NCBI GenBank assembly: GCA_003543245.1
Contig: DPJB01000025.1
Location: 209,382-273,381 of the forward strand
Reading direction: 5' to 3'
DNA length: 64,000 bases
Source of the DNA: Moraxellaceae bacterium
GTDB taxonomy: Bacteria > Pseudomonadota > Gammaproteobacteria > Pseudomonadales > Moraxellaceae
Every line of letters starts with the position of its first letter. The first letter of the stretch is position 1. Positions 33,502-42,953 of the stretch are shown here, piece after piece. The notes under the pieces are model-generated. The model searched no databases, had not been told where the DNA came from, and was given only the letters and a program-made list of their open reading frames with translations. The translations under genes were made by a program, and so were the position numbers.

Positions 33502-34692
33502 ATGACTGCTGCCATTTCTTCTACGGATCACGCCGCGCTCACCTATCGCGATCGCAAGCGATACGCCTGGTTGCTGTCCGTGTTTGCCCCGCTGGGTGGA
33601 CCATTGGGCCCCATTCTCTACCTGCAAACCGGCAGCGTGGTCTGGCTGTGGGCCTTCCTTGCGCTGTTCTATGTCGGCGTGACCATCCTGGACCGCCTGT
33701 TTGGCGAGGACCTGAGCAATCCGCCGGAGTCAGCGGTACCGCGTCTGGAGGCCGACAACTACTACCGCTATATCACCTACGCAGTCGTGCCCATGCTGTG
33801 GTTCGGTTTTTTCTTCAATGTGATCTTTCTCGCCACGCATGAACTGCCCTGGTATCACTGGCTTGCCGTGACGCTGACCACCGGCAGCATGCTGGGTTTC
33901 GGCCTTAACCTTTGTCACGAGATGGGCCACAAGAAGAACCTGCTGGATCGCAAGCTGGCCGTGGCCACGCTGGCGCTGGGTGCGTATGGACATTTCAGTG
34001 TCGAGCACAATCGCGGTCATCACCGTCATGTGGCAACTCCGGAAGATCCGGCGTCCTCGCGCATGGGTGAAACCATCTACCGCTTTGTCTTCCGTGAAAT
34101 GCCGGGTGCCTTTTTCCGTGCATGGGATCTGGAGTGCGAGCGTATGGAGCGCCTCGGCAAGTCCGACTGGAGTCTGGACAATGAATTGGTACAGGGCGGT
34201 CTCATCACGTTTGTGCTGTATGCAGGCCTGATTGCACTGTATGGCGTTGCCATGGTGCCCATCCTGATGGTGGTGGCATTCTGGGGCGGTTTCCAGCTCA
34301 CCTCCGCCAACTATATCGAGCACTACGGACTTATCCGTAAAAAGCTTGCCAATGGCCGTTACGAGCAGTGCCAGCCGCACCACTCATGGAACAGTAACCA
34401 CATTGCATCCAATCTGGTGCTGTTCCATCTGCAGCGTCACTCGGATCATCATGCCCATCCGACACGCAGCTATCAGTCGCTGCGTGACTTCCCGGATCTG
34501 CCACGCTTGCCGGTGGGCTACTTCGGCATGTTCCTGGCGGCATATGTGCCACCGGTATGGTTTCGCATCATGAACCCGCGGTTGATCGAGGCGGTGAACG
34601 GTGATGTTACCCGTATCAATTTCATGCCAGCCAGACGGCAGCGCCTGATCCGTCAGTATGGCTTGACTGAGAAGGCGGTCGAGCAGCTGTAA
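33502..34692 (+). CDS. alkB: Alkane 1-monooxygenase
   Basis: This 396-residue integral membrane enzyme oxidises n-alkanes at the terminal carbon with a di-iron centre. All three histidine boxes are present: HEMGH (139-143), EHNRGHHRHV (168-177) and LQRHSDHHAHP (310-320), together with the NYIEHYG motif (270-276). Six hydrophobic helices surround them. Activity needs rubredoxin and its reductase, and neither is encoded in the window. The ATG at 33502 has AAGGA at 33491-33495. A divergent AraC regulator lies upstream and a c-haem protein gene follows in the same direction. Confidence 0.95.
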   Translation: MTAAISSTDHAALTYRDRKRYAWLLSVFAPLGGPLGPILYLQTGSVVWLWAFLALFYVGVTILDRLFGEDLSNPPESAVPRLEADNYYRYITYAVVPMLWFGFFFNVIFLATHELPWYHWLAVTLTTGSMLGFGLNLCHEMGHKKNLLDRKLAVATLALGAYGHFSVEHNRGHHRHVATPEDPASSRMGETIYRFVFREMPGAFFRAWDLECERMERLGKSDWSLDNELVQGGLITFVLYAGLIALYGVAMVPILMVVAFWGGFQLTSANYIEHYGLIRKKLANGRYEQCQPHHSWNSNHIASNLVLFHLQRHSDHHAHPTRSYQSLRDFPDLPRLPVGYFGMFLAAYVPPVWFRIMNPRLIEAVNGDVTRINFMPARRQRLIRQYGLTEKAVEQL

Positions 34693-34803
34693 GCGTAATG
34701 GACAAGTACCGTGGCGTCATACATTTGTCTGGTGAACATGGGGGATGATGCCTGAATATATGGATAATCATCCCCACACTCCTGCACGTGAAGGACAATT
34801 GAA

Positions 34804-35385
34804 ATGACTGCCACGCCTGGAAATGCCACACGCCTGGCCCTGCTGTTGCTGACACTGTTGCCCGGAGTGTCATTGACGGCAGAGCCTGTGGTGGTGACCG
34901 AGAAATCCTTCAAGTGTCTGAAAGAGATGACACCTGTGCGCGGTTTCTTTGTAGACAATATTGCCGGCAATCTGGAGGGAACCCTTGCCGTGGCAAAATC
35001 ACCGACGGGAGGCGTCTATCCTCCGGGGTCGGTGGTGCAGCTGTTTCCCAATGAAGTCATGATCAAGCGCGAGAATGGCTTCAGTCCTGTCACCAAAGAC
35101 TGGGAGTTCTTCGAGATTGACGTGAGCAAGAACGGTTCCACCATCCGCAAGCGTGGCTTTGCTGATGTGAAAAACCGTTTTGGTGGCAACTGCTTTGCCT
35201 GTCATGTGCAGGCAAAGCCGGAGTGGGACATGATCTGCGAAGAGGGCCATGGCTGTGAAAAGCTGCCTATCGCAGATGGCGCCATAAAGGCCCTGCAGAA
35301 TACTGATCCGCGCTGTACGGTGAATGATGCAACGCGCATGCAGAAGTTCAACGCCTGGATGATCAGGGTGTTCACGCCACTGTGA
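34804..35385 (+). CDS. Periplasmic c-type haem protein, cytochrome P460-like
   Basis: This 193-residue protein has a signal peptide (about 1-26), a beta-rich middle and one haem c attachment motif, CFACH (130-134), in the context DVKNRFGGNCFACHVQA, which resembles cytochrome P460-family proteins. Two further cysteines (145 and 151) follow and may pair. It should lie in the periplasm and could carry electrons or bind a small gas. It is 111 bases downstream of alkB, the same orientation, which suggests a link to alkane use, but no partner is known to me. Ends at a bidirectional terminator. Confidence 0.7.
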   Translation: MTATPGNATRLALLLLTLLPGVSLTAEPVVVTEKSFKCLKEMTPVRGFFVDNIAGNLEGTLAVAKSPTGGVYPPGSVVQLFPNEVMIKRENGFSPVTKDWEFFEIDVSKNGSTIRKRGFADVKNRFGGNCFACHVQAKPEWDMICEEGHGCEKLPIADGAIKALQNTDPRCTVNDATRMQKFNAWMIRVFTPL

Positions 35386-35410
35386 TGTATTGAGTAGTGA
35401 CGCATGCAAT

Positions 35411-35440
35411 AAAAAATCCCCGCAACGGCGGGGATTTTTT
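35411..35440. terminator. Bidirectional terminator
   Basis: A perfect palindrome, AAAAAATCCCCG with CGGGGATTTTTT around CAACGG, lies between two convergent genes. Confidence 0.92.
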
Positions 35441-35466
35441 ATGAGCGCATGGATGTCAGTACGGCA

Positions 35467-36768
35467 TCAATCCACCTCAAGCACCATGGCCGCGCCAATT
35501 CCGCCGGCGGCGCAGGCGGTGGTCAGTGCGGTCCCGCCGCCACGGCGTTTCAGCTCGTACAGGGCCTGTGCAATCACGCGGGCGCCGGTGGCACCAAAGG
35601 GATGGCCAAAGGCAATGCTGCCGCCATTCACGTTGAGCTTGCTGTAATCCACTTCACCCACGGCGGCCTTGCGGCCCAGCACGGTACGCGCATAGTCCGC
35701 GCTGGCCAGTCCCTTGATGTTGCAGGCCACCTGCCCGGCAAACGCTTCATGCATGTCGATCAGGGTCAGGTCGTTCAGGGTAAGGCCGGCGCGGTCGAGC
35801 GCAATCGGAGCCGCCAGCACCGGCCCCATCAGCAGGTCATCTTTCGGTGTTTTTGCGGCAAAGGCATAAGAACGGATATAGCCCAGAATCTCGCGCCCTT
35901 CGGCCTTGGCGCGTGCTTCGCTCATCAGCAGCAGCGCAGAGGCACCATCGGTCAGCGGACTGGCGTTGGCCGCCGTCACCGTGCCGGTGCCATGTGTATC
36001 GAATACCGGCTTGAGCTTGTCGTAGCTGCTGCGCTCGGACTGCTTGCGCACCAGGTTGTCGTCTTTCAGGACGCGGTTGCCCAGCTGTACGCCAATCACC
36101 TGACGGTCAAGACGACCTTCTTGCCATGCGCGTGCAGCATTGCTGTGTGAGGCATGAGCCAGATCATCCTGCTCGGCGCGCGTCACGCCCCATTTTTTCA
36201 CCATTTTTTCGGTGCTCTGGCCCATTGTTTCGCCCACCGAGAATTCCGTGATGGAAGGCTGCAGCGGCAGGATGTCCTTCGGGCGCAGCGTGGAGAGCAG
36301 CTTGATGCGATCACCCACGGTCTTGGCAAAGTTCACATCGCGCAGGGTCGACGAGAATTTTGGCGACATGGGCAGGCGCACGCTGCTGGTGGAGTCGGTG
36401 CCGCCGGCAATCACTACATCGGCGTTACCGGCCAGAATGCTTTCGGCTGCACTGGCGGCAGTCTGGAAACTGGTCGCACAGGCGCGCGTAATGGAATATG
36501 CATCCAGATTGTCCAGGCCCAGCTGCAGGGCAACTTCGCGTGCAATGAAAGGCGCTTCCGGGATCATCACGGTCATGCCAAAGATCAGCTGATCAATCTC
36601 TGCCGGCTTCAGGCTGTTGCGGGCAATCAGTTCCTTCACGGCAAGTGCCCCCAGATCAATGGCGCTCATGTCGCGGAAGTTGGTCGCGATGCGAGCAAAG
36701 GGAGTACGCAGGCCATCAACAATGGCAATGCGGCCGTTCTGGTTGGACAGGGGCAGGCGTGTGGTCAT
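35467..36768 (-). CDS. fadI: Acetyl-CoA C-acyltransferase, FadI-like thiolase
   Basis: This 433-residue thiolase has the nucleophile Cys97 in RACATSF, the HEAFAGQ block near residue 344 and the second active-site Cys in TTACAAGGIG near 417. The length and the NFRDMSAIDLGALAV start fit the FadI branch that releases acetyl-CoA in the last step of beta-oxidation. FadI usually pairs with FadJ, but no such gene is adjacent here. Ribosome-binding site: GAGG just upstream of the ATG. It could take acyl-CoAs arising from alkane and lipid breakdown encoded nearby. Confidence 0.88.
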   Translation of the reverse strand: MTTRLPLSNQNGRIAIVDGLRTPFARIATNFRDMSAIDLGALAVKELIARNSLKPAEIDQLIFGMTVMIPEAPFIAREVALQLGLDNLDAYSITRACATSFQTAASAAESILAGNADVVIAGGTDSTSSVRLPMSPKFSSTLRDVNFAKTVGDRIKLLSTLRPKDILPLQPSITEFSVGETMGQSTEKMVKKWGVTRAEQDDLAHASHSNAARAWQEGRLDRQVIGVQLGNRVLKDDNLVRKQSERSSYDKLKPVFDTHGTGTVTAANASPLTDGASALLLMSEARAKAEGREILGYIRSYAFAAKTPKDDLLMGPVLAAPIALDRAGLTLNDLTLIDMHEAFAGQVACNIKGLASADYARTVLGRKAAVGEVDYSKLNVNGGSIAFGHPFGATGARVIAQALYELKRRGGGTALTTACAAGGIGAAMVLEVD

Positions 36769-36942
36769 GGCGTATCCTCGGGCTGGCGGTTGCCGTATCA
36801 GGCATGACGCGATTCTGGCAGCCGGCAGTCCACCGTCAATGACCGTAAAGGGTGACGGTAACGCTCAAAACGCAAGAAGAGGGGTTGGCCTTGGCGCTTC
36901 AGCAGCCGCGCAGGTATGCTGCAGGCCGCAAGGAGACCTGTC

Positions 36943-37185
36943 GTGATAATTCCACCGAACATGCTGGACCCGGATACGCTCGTGCGCCTGATCGAGGACT
37001 TTGTCACGCGCGAAGGCACCGATAATGGTGACGACACACCGCTTGAGACTCGCGTGCAACGCGTGCGTCATGCCCTCGACAAGGGCGTTGCGGTGATCGT
37101 GTTTGATCCGCTGAGTGAACAATGCCAGCTCATGCTCAAGCATGATGTGCCGCGCGAGCTGCTGGAGGAGGCCGGGGACAAGTAG
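36943..37185 (+). CDS. yheU: YheU family protein (UPF0270)
   Basis: This 80-residue protein starts at GTG 36943, with AAGGAG at 36930-36935 seven bases upstream, and begins IIPPNMLDPDTLVRLIEDF, the UPF0270/YheU signature. It continues with RVQRVRHALDKG and VIVFDPLSEQCQLM. The family is small and cytosolic; no biochemical role is known to me. An earlier in-frame ATG at 36916 lies before the ribosome-binding site and is rejected. The gene lies between two minus-strand genes. Confidence 0.9.
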   Translation: MIIPPNMLDPDTLVRLIEDFVTREGTDNGDDTPLETRVQRVRHALDKGVAVIVFDPLSEQCQLMLKHDVPRELLEEAGDK

Positions 37186-37218
37186 CACCTCTGCTGCCTT
37201 GTCCCGGTTGCCGTCATT

Positions 37219-38163
37219 CTACTGTTTGCTTTTTTTGCGGGAAGCGGCCAGTGCCACGCCGGCCGCCAGTTCCTGTTGGTCAGGCATTATCTGGAAAGCG
37301 CTTACCCGGGCCGGAATATGTGACTCATGGAATTCACGCCGTGCATTCCACAGTTTCTTGTAGCGATAGAACGGCGCACTCGGATACAGGTGATGCACCA
37401 GATGCCAGTTCTGGTAAGCCATGAGAGGCGTCAGTAGCCAGTCCCAGCCTTCACGAATCAGCGTTGCCTGATAGGGTGCATCTTTCTGCGCAATCGTGTG
37501 CGGCACGTGCGGCAGGTACATGAATACCAGCGCAATCACCCACAGCGTGAGGCGCGATGCAATCAGCCAGAAAATCAGTCCCTCCAGCGGCAGCAGTGAG
37601 GCAATGCCCACAAACAGCGAGCCGCCAATCAACAGATGAATTTTTACAGTACGCAATTCGTGCGCGGGGCGTTCATGCCGGTGCTGGAAATATTTGCGCA
37701 GGTAATACACGTCGGCCCACCACAGTCCGTACCACATCATGCCCCAGAAACTGTGCGAGGTGGCGTAATCCGGGTCTTTGACCGGATCACCCGTGTGTAC
37801 GTGGTGCTGCATGTGGCCCCAGCGCAATACGGCAATCGGCATGTAGGGAAACAGCAGGTTGACCGTGCCCATGCTTACCAGTTCGTTAACCCATGACTTG
37901 CTGGAAACCGCACGGTGAATGCCATCGTGAATGGAGCTGAAGCTCAGGTAGCCGCAGAGCGCCGCCAGCACGGCGGCCAGTACCACATTCATCTGCTGTG
38001 TGATCGCCAGATAATCCAGCACCAGAATGGGCGGGACAAAAAACAGCAGGATGAGCATGGTGGGCCAGGCAATCACAGGCTTGGCTTGCAGCGCACGAAT
38101 GGCCGCCTGTTCTTCTGGCGTGGCGCTGGCACGGCCCGCCGACAGTGATGGTGGTGTCGACAT
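37219..38163 (-). CDS. Fatty acid desaturase/hydroxylase superfamily protein
   Basis: This 314-residue membrane protein has the three histidine boxes of the superfamily: HDGIH (79-83), HMQHH (117-121) and HLVHH (254-258), with an LPHVPH element (218-222) also seen in carotenoid hydroxylases. Four to five hydrophobic segments place the di-iron site on the cytosolic face. It could desaturate acyl chains or hydroxylate a lipid or carotenoid substrate. The ATG at 38163 (AGAGGGAT upstream) is chosen over 38202. The next gene upstream, in the same direction, is an AraC regulator. Confidence 0.88.
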   Translation of the reverse strand: MSTPPSLSAGRASATPEEQAAIRALQAKPVIAWPTMLILLFFVPPILVLDYLAITQQMNVVLAAVLAALCGYLSFSSIHDGIHRAVSSKSWVNELVSMGTVNLLFPYMPIAVLRWGHMQHHVHTGDPVKDPDYATSHSFWGMMWYGLWWADVYYLRKYFQHRHERPAHELRTVKIHLLIGGSLFVGIASLLPLEGLIFWLIASRLTLWVIALVFMYLPHVPHTIAQKDAPYQATLIREGWDWLLTPLMAYQNWHLVHHLYPSAPFYRYKKLWNARREFHESHIPARVSAFQIMPDQQELAAGVALAASRKKSKQ

Positions 38164-38268
38164 GGGGATTATCCCTCTTGGTATGAGCCTGAAGCGTCCC
38201 ATGCCATTGCCGTGGCGGGGAGGTCGGAATATGCCGTTATGGGTGCAGATTACGCCAATTTGGCAGAA

Positions 38269-39279
38269 TCAGCCCTTTCGTGAGGCCAGATGGGCTTGGG
38301 GGGTATGCCCTGTCCAGCGTTTGAAGGCGCGCCGGAACGCCGATACATCCTGATAGCCCAGTGCAGCCGCCACCGAGGCCACCGTATGCCGGGGCGACTC
38401 CAGATGCAGCAGGGCTTGCCGGTACAGCTCCTCGTCCAGGATGGCCTGATAGCAGGTGCCCTCGGCCTGCAGGTGCCGCAACAGGGTACGGGGTGAGACA
38501 TTCAGTGTGGCGGCCACCTCCGGCAGTGTCCACAGCTGTCCCGGATGTTGCTGCAGCAGGCTGCTGATGCGTGCCTGCCAGCGTTCCCGCGGGCGCATGG
38601 CTGCCTCCAGCCGTTCGCACTGCTGCCATGCCTGCTGGCAGGCCTCGGGGTCGCTGAAGGGATTGTTGACGCTCAACAGGCTCGATGGAATGACCAGTGC
38701 TGTCGTGTCATGCCCGAACGAGCAGCGACCATGCAGATACTCGCCATAGCGCTCCGCATGGGCCGGGGCCGGGTAGCCCAGCCGGTATTCGGTCTCTGGC
38801 ACAGGACGGCCCAGCACAAACTCGATCGCCCACTGGGTGGAGGCGACCATGGCCTCGATCAGGAACAGGCCCACTTCATCCAGCGGCACCTGCAACTGCA
38901 TTGCAATACGAAAGTGCTCGCCCTCATCGAGGTAAGACACCCGCACAAACTGTGCCCGCAGCAACTGGAACCGTGCAATGGCCTTGAAGCACTCCCGCAG
39001 GTTGGCCCCGGTCGACATGGCCACGCCCAGCGTGCCGTGCGAGGTGACCGGCAGACGGCTGCCAAATTGCAGGCCAAACGCCGGATTACCCGAGAGGCGC
39101 AAACCGTTGTGGATGATCAGGTATTGGTCTGCTGCTGAAATCTGCTGGTCCAGCTGGAACAGGTGTTGCGGGGTGAGTGATGTACCCGCCAGCAATGCCG
39201 TCAGCCCCGCATCATCCAAACCCAGCTCGCGCGCCACCATGCGCGAATAGGTTGCCTGGAATTGCAGGATGCTGCTCAT
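38269..39279 (-). CDS. AraC-family regulator, OruR-like, upstream of desaturase
   Basis: This 336-residue protein has the OruR-type N-terminal ligand domain (about 20-205) and the C-terminal AraC double helix-turn-helix: LPEVAATLNVSPRTLLRHLQAEG near 253-275 and AAALGYQDVSAFRRAFKRWTG near 304-324. It is transcribed in the same direction as the desaturase gene, with 105 bases between them, so it may control that gene or itself. Its inducer is unknown. It is one of three regulators of this type within about 10 kb. Confidence 0.88.
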   Translation of the reverse strand: MSSILQFQATYSRMVARELGLDDAGLTALLAGTSLTPQHLFQLDQQISAADQYLIIHNGLRLSGNPAFGLQFGSRLPVTSHGTLGVAMSTGANLRECFKAIARFQLLRAQFVRVSYLDEGEHFRIAMQLQVPLDEVGLFLIEAMVASTQWAIEFVLGRPVPETEYRLGYPAPAHAERYGEYLHGRCSFGHDTTALVIPSSLLSVNNPFSDPEACQQAWQQCERLEAAMRPRERWQARISSLLQQHPGQLWTLPEVAATLNVSPRTLLRHLQAEGTCYQAILDEELYRQALLHLESPRHTVASVAAALGYQDVSAFRRAFKRWTGHTPQAHLASRKG

Positions 39280-39339
39280 GGGTGTCTGGGTGTCCCGTGA
39301 GAGAAGTGGTGGTATTCAGATCTCTGCAAGTCCCTCACT

Positions 39340-40251
39340 TCAGCGGGCACTGCGTGGCGGATCTTCTGCAATGATTTCTGCCAATGCTTCTTCCGGCGAG
39401 CGATTGCGAAAGCCGATGTCGCGTTCGGCCTTGCTGTTGTCTATACGGATGCGCACCGGCATCGGCAGGCCAAGTACTTTCGGCCCATGTCCTGCTGCGT
39501 TCACGACCGCCTTGAGGAAGTCTGCCACCTGATGACCCGCGCCACCTACGTTGTAGGCCTGTCCGATGCTGGCGTCATTGCGCAGTGCGCCCACGACGGC
39601 ATCTGCCACGTCACCGGCATAGACAAAAGGAAATGAAATGCTGGGCAGTGGCAGCACCGGCAGGCGTAGCAGCTTGTAGATTGGTCGCATCGTGTTGTCG
39701 TCACGTGCGCCGTATACCGCTGTCGGGCGCAGCGTGGTCAGGTCCAGTCCAAGAGACGCGGACATGTCCCACGCCATGTGCTCGCTGGCCTGCTTGCTGG
39801 CGCGGTAAGGTCCGCCCTGACGACGCTTGCCGTCCAGTTGGGGCGACTCTTCATTGAGTGTGCGCAGGATGGACCATTTATAAATGCCAAATGTGCTGAT
39901 CTGCACCACACGTTTCACGCCCGCCTTGTGTGCCGCATCAAACACATTGCGGGTACCATCCAGATTTGCTTTCTCGTGCTCGGCCCAGGCACTCATGCTT
40001 TTCATGGCAACATACATGGCGGCATTGGCAATAACCGCATCGCATCCGTCGAATGCGCGTGTCAGTGCCGCCGTGTCTGCCAGATCCGCCTTGCGGAACG
40101 TCACGCCCTCGGCAGCAAGAAATGCCGCCTTTTCCGGGTTGCGCACAACGCCAACCACCGTCGCCCCGGCGCGAAGCAGGCTGCGGCAAATGTAGACGCC
40201 GATCATGCCGCTGGCACCGGTCACGGCAATCGTTTTTCCTTTCAGGTCCAT
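39340..40251 (-). CDS. NAD(P)-dependent epimerase/dehydratase (extended SDR)
   Basis: This 303-residue protein has the Rossmann motif TGASGMIG (11-18), a catalytic Tyr149 and Lys153 in YRASK, Ser/Thr119-120 preceding in VQISTFG, and YNVGGAG later, all as in extended short-chain dehydrogenases. The family oxidises or epimerises sugar nucleotides, sterols or other secondary alcohols; the substrate is unknown. It is upstream of the AraC gene in the same direction (60-base gap) and divergent from a lipase-like gene. Confidence 0.85.
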   Translation of the reverse strand: MDLKGKTIAVTGASGMIGVYICRSLLRAGATVVGVVRNPEKAAFLAAEGVTFRKADLADTAALTRAFDGCDAVIANAAMYVAMKSMSAWAEHEKANLDGTRNVFDAAHKAGVKRVVQISTFGIYKWSILRTLNEESPQLDGKRRQGGPYRASKQASEHMAWDMSASLGLDLTTLRPTAVYGARDDNTMRPIYKLLRLPVLPLPSISFPFVYAGDVADAVVGALRNDASIGQAYNVGGAGHQVADFLKAVVNAAGHGPKVLGLPMPVRIRIDNSKAERDIGFRNRSPEEALAEIIAEDPPRSAR

Positions 40252-40481
40252 GTTACGTTCCTTGCGCGGTTAAGCCTGTCAGGCAGGCAGTATGGCTTGG
40301 CCAGGGCGGCGGGGCAGTGAAGGGCAAAATACGGCGTGGCAACGTATGCGTCAAATAATGCAGGAAGTTGCCGGATTGGCCGGTGGTGCGCAAGGTATGA
40401 CGACAGACAGTGGTGACTTTGCCGGGCATGGCCACATAAACTCACCTGTCATGACGTTATTCGATCTTGTAGGCACCTGAA

Positions 40482-41420
40482 ATGCTTAAGCTTGTTACCG
40501 CTCTACTTCTCTCTCTGGTTTCGCTGGCCGCCCAGGCCTCGCTGGGAGAGTTCCTCTATAACGGCAATCGCAGTGCCGAGGCCTGGCTGGCAGGTCTGGA
40601 AGAAAAAACACGCCAGGTTGATGGCGTCACCTGGCATTATTACGTGCGTGATGCCGGCAAGGGCGATTGCATTGTGCTTGTTCACGGCTTTACCGCCGAG
40701 GCGGGCAACTGGTTCCGCTTCGCCCGGCACATGCCTAAAGACCGCTGCCTTATCGTGCCCGATCTGCCCGGCTTTGGTCAGTCACCCTACCGCGCCGATA
40801 TCAGTTACCTGATCCCGCAGCAGGCATCGCGCCTTCAGGCTTTCGTCAATGCCGTGTCGCCCTCCGGCAAGCTGCATCTGGCCGGGTCATCCATGGGTGG
40901 GCATATCGTGCTGACCTACGCCCTGCAGGACCAGAAGCGGGTGGCATCCCTTGCCCTGTTCGATGCCGCCGGTGTGGTTTCGCCCATGAAGAGTGACCTT
41001 ACCCTGCAGATCGAGAAGACAGGTCGTAATCCGTTTGATGTGCGTCGCCGCGAGGATTTTACGGCCTTCCTGCCCATGACCATGCATGACATTCCGTGGA
41101 TGCCGGGGCTGGTGAAGGATCATCTTGCCGATGAGTTTGTTGAACGCAATGCGCGTTACCAGTCAATTTTCAAAACCATTTTCGGCAAGGACATGTCAAA
41201 TGAGCGCCTGCACGAAATCAAGGTGCCGACGCTGATCATATGGGGTGCCAAAGACCGTCTTCTGCATGTCGCCATGGCGGATGTTTTTCAGAAGGGCATT
41301 GCCGGGTCAAAGAAAGTGATTTACCCGGATCTGGGCCACTTGCCGTTTCTGGAGGCACCATCCCGGTCAGCAGATGATTACCTGACGTTTCTCGACGGGA
41401 TTCTGACGCAGGCAAAGTAA
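40482..41420 (+). CDS. Secreted or exported alpha/beta hydrolase (lipase-like)
   Basis: This 312-residue protein has a signal peptide (about 1-19, ending AQA), an oxyanion motif HGF (68-70), a nucleophile elbow GSSMGG (135-140, Ser137), an acid in WGAKDRLL near 254-261 and the catalytic His in LGHLPF near 288. It resembles Moraxella-type extracellular lipases and monoacylglycerol lipase-like hydrolases. The start ATG at 40482 follows a spacer of about 230 bases that is divergent from the epimerase gene. Its product probably cleaves lipid esters in the periplasm or outside the cell. Confidence 0.85.
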   Translation: MLKLVTALLLSLVSLAAQASLGEFLYNGNRSAEAWLAGLEEKTRQVDGVTWHYYVRDAGKGDCIVLVHGFTAEAGNWFRFARHMPKDRCLIVPDLPGFGQSPYRADISYLIPQQASRLQAFVNAVSPSGKLHLAGSSMGGHIVLTYALQDQKRVASLALFDAAGVVSPMKSDLTLQIEKTGRNPFDVRRREDFTAFLPMTMHDIPWMPGLVKDHLADEFVERNARYQSIFKTIFGKDMSNERLHEIKVPTLIIWGAKDRLLHVAMADVFQKGIAGSKKVIYPDLGHLPFLEAPSRSADDYLTFLDGILTQAK

Positions 41421-41793
41421 GCCTTTTTTGCAAAGGGGGCGGTTTTTATGCCCCCGGCCTCTCCCCGGTCGGGCTTGCCCCGGGCCGACACCAGATGGCT
41501 CCCGTGCCCTTGTGGCATCAATGGCGGCAGGCTTTTGCCTGGCGACCGGCAGCATAGCCACAGACGGGCCTAGTGCGGTAAAACAGGGTGTGGCCGGATT
41601 TAACCGGTGAATGGCCGCTCTGATCCTGCATCCGGCAGGGTTACGCGACTAGATTCCTGCCCATGCGGATTACCTGTGCTGTATCAGTAAAGCAAAGATC
41701 AACAGATCGGCTGTTACCCGGCGAACGACTGCCGACAGGTAAGCCCGCGGATCAAGAACAAGAAAACAGGGACCACCCTGATCGAGGTGTACG
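41421..41793 (+). other. 373-base gene-free stretch
   Basis: No credible coding region is seen. It contains GC-rich inverted repeats near its start: CCCCGG with CCGGGG-type pairings around 41449-41480 and GGGGGC with GCCCCC at about 41437-41454, a possible terminator without a T-run. The promoter of the downstream AraC gene must lie here but was not located. Confidence 0.4.
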
Positions 41794-42906
41794 ATGGATG
41801 TCGATACACAATGCATTCCGCTTGGACATATCCAGACCTATTTTGATTTGCGCAAGAGCCTGAATCCCGAGGTGGACTGGTTGTTGCGCAAAAGCAAGAT
41901 CCAGGTTCGTAATCCGCACGAACTGCTGGAGGTCATTGTCGGGATCAATCCCGAAGAATTCTATCGCAAGGCCGGTATTGATTATTGCCCGGGCGATACA
42001 AGTCGCTATATCAGTACGCGCCAGTGTATTTCCCTCGTCCAGCAGGCTATTGATGCCCTGGAGATGCCGTATCTCGGGCTTGCCATGGGTAACCTGATGA
42101 CCATCTCCCATCATGGCATGGCCGGTGTTGCGGCAGTCACCCAGCCAACCCTGCGCGGGTGCATAGAAACCGTCTGCCGGTTTTGCGCAGAGCTTTTTCC
42201 TCCGCTGGAAATGAATGGTGTTATCGAGGGTGAGAAGGCCATGCTAGTCATCAGCGAAAACATCACGCTGGATCCATACAAACACTTTTTTCATGAAGTG
42301 AATATGGTCAGCTTCTATAATATCTTTCTGCAGCTGATCGGGGACGACTATCAGCCGCACAGTGTCGACTTCAGCTACCCGGAGCCACCATGGGGAAATA
42401 TCTACCGACGCTATTTCCGCTGCCCGGTGCGTTTTGACCAGCCGCGTACCGCCATTGTAGGGGATGCCTTTCTTGCCGAGCGGGAGCTGCCGCTTGCCAA
42501 CCGGTTGATGGCCATTTCGGCAGAGAAAACCCTGTTCGAGAATATTCCCACCCGGGCCATGCGCCTGCTGCCTTTGCGTCTGCGTCGCTTGCTCATGCGA
42601 TATTACGGGGCGTTTCCCTCGCTGGAGCGTGCTGCCGGCGATCTTGGCATGAGCGGTCGTACCCTGCGGCGCAAGCTGGCAGAGGAAGGTACATCCTACC
42701 AGCGCGAGCTGGATATGGTCAGGCAGAAGCTGGCCGAGGAGTATTTTGCGCGGGGCGGTGAGTCGGTGACCGAGTTGTCGCTCATGCTGGGGTTTGCCGA
42801 CTCATCAGCGTTTGCCAAGGCGTTTCGCAAATGGACCGGACTTTCGCCCAGCGAATATCAGCTGCAGCGTGAAGGCGGTCCGGATAGCAATCGGGTCAGC
42901 GTTTGA
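41794..42906 (+). CDS. AraC-family regulator, OruR-like
   Basis: This 370-residue protein has the OruR-type arabinose-binding-like domain (about 60-240) and a C-terminal AraC double helix-turn-helix, with LERAAGDLGMSGRTLRRKLAEEG near 275-297 and SLMLGFADSSAFAKAFRKWTGLSPSEY near 325-351. It lies between a lipase-like gene (same strand, 373 bases upstream) and the secreted lipase operon (opposite strand, downstream), so it may regulate one of them. Ribosome-binding site: GAGG at 41782-41785. Its ligand is unknown. Confidence 0.88.
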   Translation: MDVDTQCIPLGHIQTYFDLRKSLNPEVDWLLRKSKIQVRNPHELLEVIVGINPEEFYRKAGIDYCPGDTSRYISTRQCISLVQQAIDALEMPYLGLAMGNLMTISHHGMAGVAAVTQPTLRGCIETVCRFCAELFPPLEMNGVIEGEKAMLVISENITLDPYKHFFHEVNMVSFYNIFLQLIGDDYQPHSVDFSYPEPPWGNIYRRYFRCPVRFDQPRTAIVGDAFLAERELPLANRLMAISAEKTLFENIPTRAMRLLPLRLRRLLMRYYGAFPSLERAAGDLGMSGRTLRRKLAEEGTSYQRELDMVRQKLAEEYFARGGESVTELSLMLGFADSSAFAKAFRKWTGLSPSEYQLQREGGPDSNRVSV

Positions 42907-42953
42907 CGTGAATGCTTGTGCTACTGCGGCATGATTGGAAATGACGAAGTCAT

